A stretch of 64,000 nucleotides of DNA from Winogradskyella epiphytica (GTDB taxonomy: Bacteria; Bacteroidota; Bacteroidia; Flavobacteriales; Flavobacteriaceae). The stretch's first letter is position 1. Every line of letters begins with the position of its first letter. Position numbers and translations under genes: made by a program. Of this stretch, positions 63,658 through 64,000 are shown piece after piece. Where the stretch lies: NCBI RefSeq assembly GCF_003217215.1, contig NZ_QJTD01000002.1, positions 260,654-324,653 on the forward strand. The letters run 5' to 3'. Under the pieces are notes generated by a model. It did no database searches, was not told where the DNA came from, and saw nothing but the letters and a program-made list of their open reading frames with translations.

Positions 63658-64000
63658 TTAGATAATGGATAATTCCTTAAAGTTGAAAATAAAATCTAGA
63701 GGCATGTTGGCAGGATTTAAGAATTTAAATGCGCTGTGGTGGATGTTTTTACCATTATCAATCACTCCAACACTCCTCCAATTCAACACATTAGGAGCAA
63801 TAAAATCTTTTTTTAAATTATCTGCGATATAAAAATATTCGGATGCTGGAAATGCATTTTCTATTGCTTTAAAATTATCCAAACTTGGTTTCTCTGAGCC
63901 TTGTTCCTCAGAAATAACTATTTTATCAATGTAGCTTAACAATCCCAAGTTCTTTAATTTAGCCCTTTGAGTTATAGATCTACCATCTGTGATAATTCCT
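63658..64000 (-). CDS. HAD-family hydrolase, partial (N-terminus outside window)
   Basis: The frame is open from the right edge to a TAA at 63658-63660 (114 codons). Seen in it: the motif II-like segment IITDGRS near the edge, motif III Lys in EEQGSEKPS, and motif IV IADNLKKD. These fit a small HAD phosphatase of the type found in sugar metabolism. The nucleophile motif lies beyond the edge. It is opposite to the polysaccharide operon and follows it by 12 bp without a visible terminator. Confidence 0.75.
   Translation of the reverse strand, partial: GIITDGRSITQRAKLKNLGLLSYIDKIVISEEQGSEKPSLDNFKAIENAFPASEYFYIADNLKKDFIAPNVLNWRSVGVIDNGKNIHHSAFKFLNPANMPLDFIFNFKELSII

Noticed and set aside
1..64000. 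tRNA, rRNA, IS elements or prophage genes
   Set aside because: No cloverleaf-like, rRNA-like, transposase or phage sequence was found in the gene-free stretches or among the open frames.

Overview
The window looks like chromosome of a marine-type member of the Flavobacteriaceae (Bacteroidota). The DNA is AT-rich. Genes lack Shine-Dalgarno sequences, and several gene starts are preceded by the Bacteroidota -7 box TAnnTTTG. Two predicted exported proteins end in type IX secretion (T9SS) sorting domains, the T9SS response regulator PorX is present, and lipid A genes sit in a Bacteroidota-style lpxD / lpxC-fabZ fusion / lpxA / efp cluster. There are no rRNA or tRNA genes, insertion sequences, phage genes or CRISPR arrays that I can see.

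Layout. 1-6400 (mostly minus strand): the start of an LpxD-like acyltransferase cut by the window edge, a DEAD-box RNA helicase with a long leader, an 838-bp gap filled by a degenerate ~90-110 bp repeat, an unusual zinc-ribbon SDR protein, a J-domain/KTSC protein and an SF2 helicase. 6700-10030 (plus): an M23/LysM peptidase and topoisomerase III with a TTG start. 10100-13660 (minus): a cold-shock-domain protein, a DUF4251 protein and a large zinc metalloprotease lipoprotein. 13790-19930: a DUF3817 protein, two MscS channels, a hotdog thioesterase, small conserved proteins and a 54-aa lipoprotein. 19950-27830 (minus): TruA, a T9SS cargo protein, a prohibitin-like protein, a VWA-like membrane protein, FabG and SucD. 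27900-34440 (minus): an NTF2-like protein, a second LpxD homologue, EF-P, LpxA, the LpxC-FabZ fusion, LpxD and an HD hydrolase. 34467-39220 (plus): PorX, TsaE, a 48-aa secreted peptide overlapping a membrane protein gene, alanine dehydrogenase and a small anchored protein.

39300-63645 is a surface polysaccharide locus. UDP-glucuronate 4-epimerase and UDP-glucose dehydrogenase should provide UDP-GlcA and UDP-GalA. On the opposite strand, between these and the rest of the locus, lies a 1753-aa pectate-lyase-like T9SS protein carrying fifteen ~70-aa repeat modules. From 47701 a tightly packed operon encodes a GT2, a Wzx-type flippase, GT4 enzymes, a Wzy-like polymerase, an MBOAT/SGNH O-acetylation pair, a hexapeptide acetyltransferase, two different ATP-grasp proteins, an asparagine-synthase-type amidotransferase and a PglC-type initiating sugar transferase. 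Together they suggest an acidic, O-acetylated and possibly amidated or aminoacylated polysaccharide made by a Wzx/Wzy route. Export proteins (Wza/Wzc type) are not in the window. A HAD hydrolase runs off the right edge.

The items most worth a second look are the polysaccharide locus with its embedded lyase and amide-forming enzymes, the promoter-backed 48-aa peptide that shares 59 bp with a membrane protein gene, the SDR protein lacking its catalytic tyrosine, and the repeat-filled gap at 2.1-2.6 kb.
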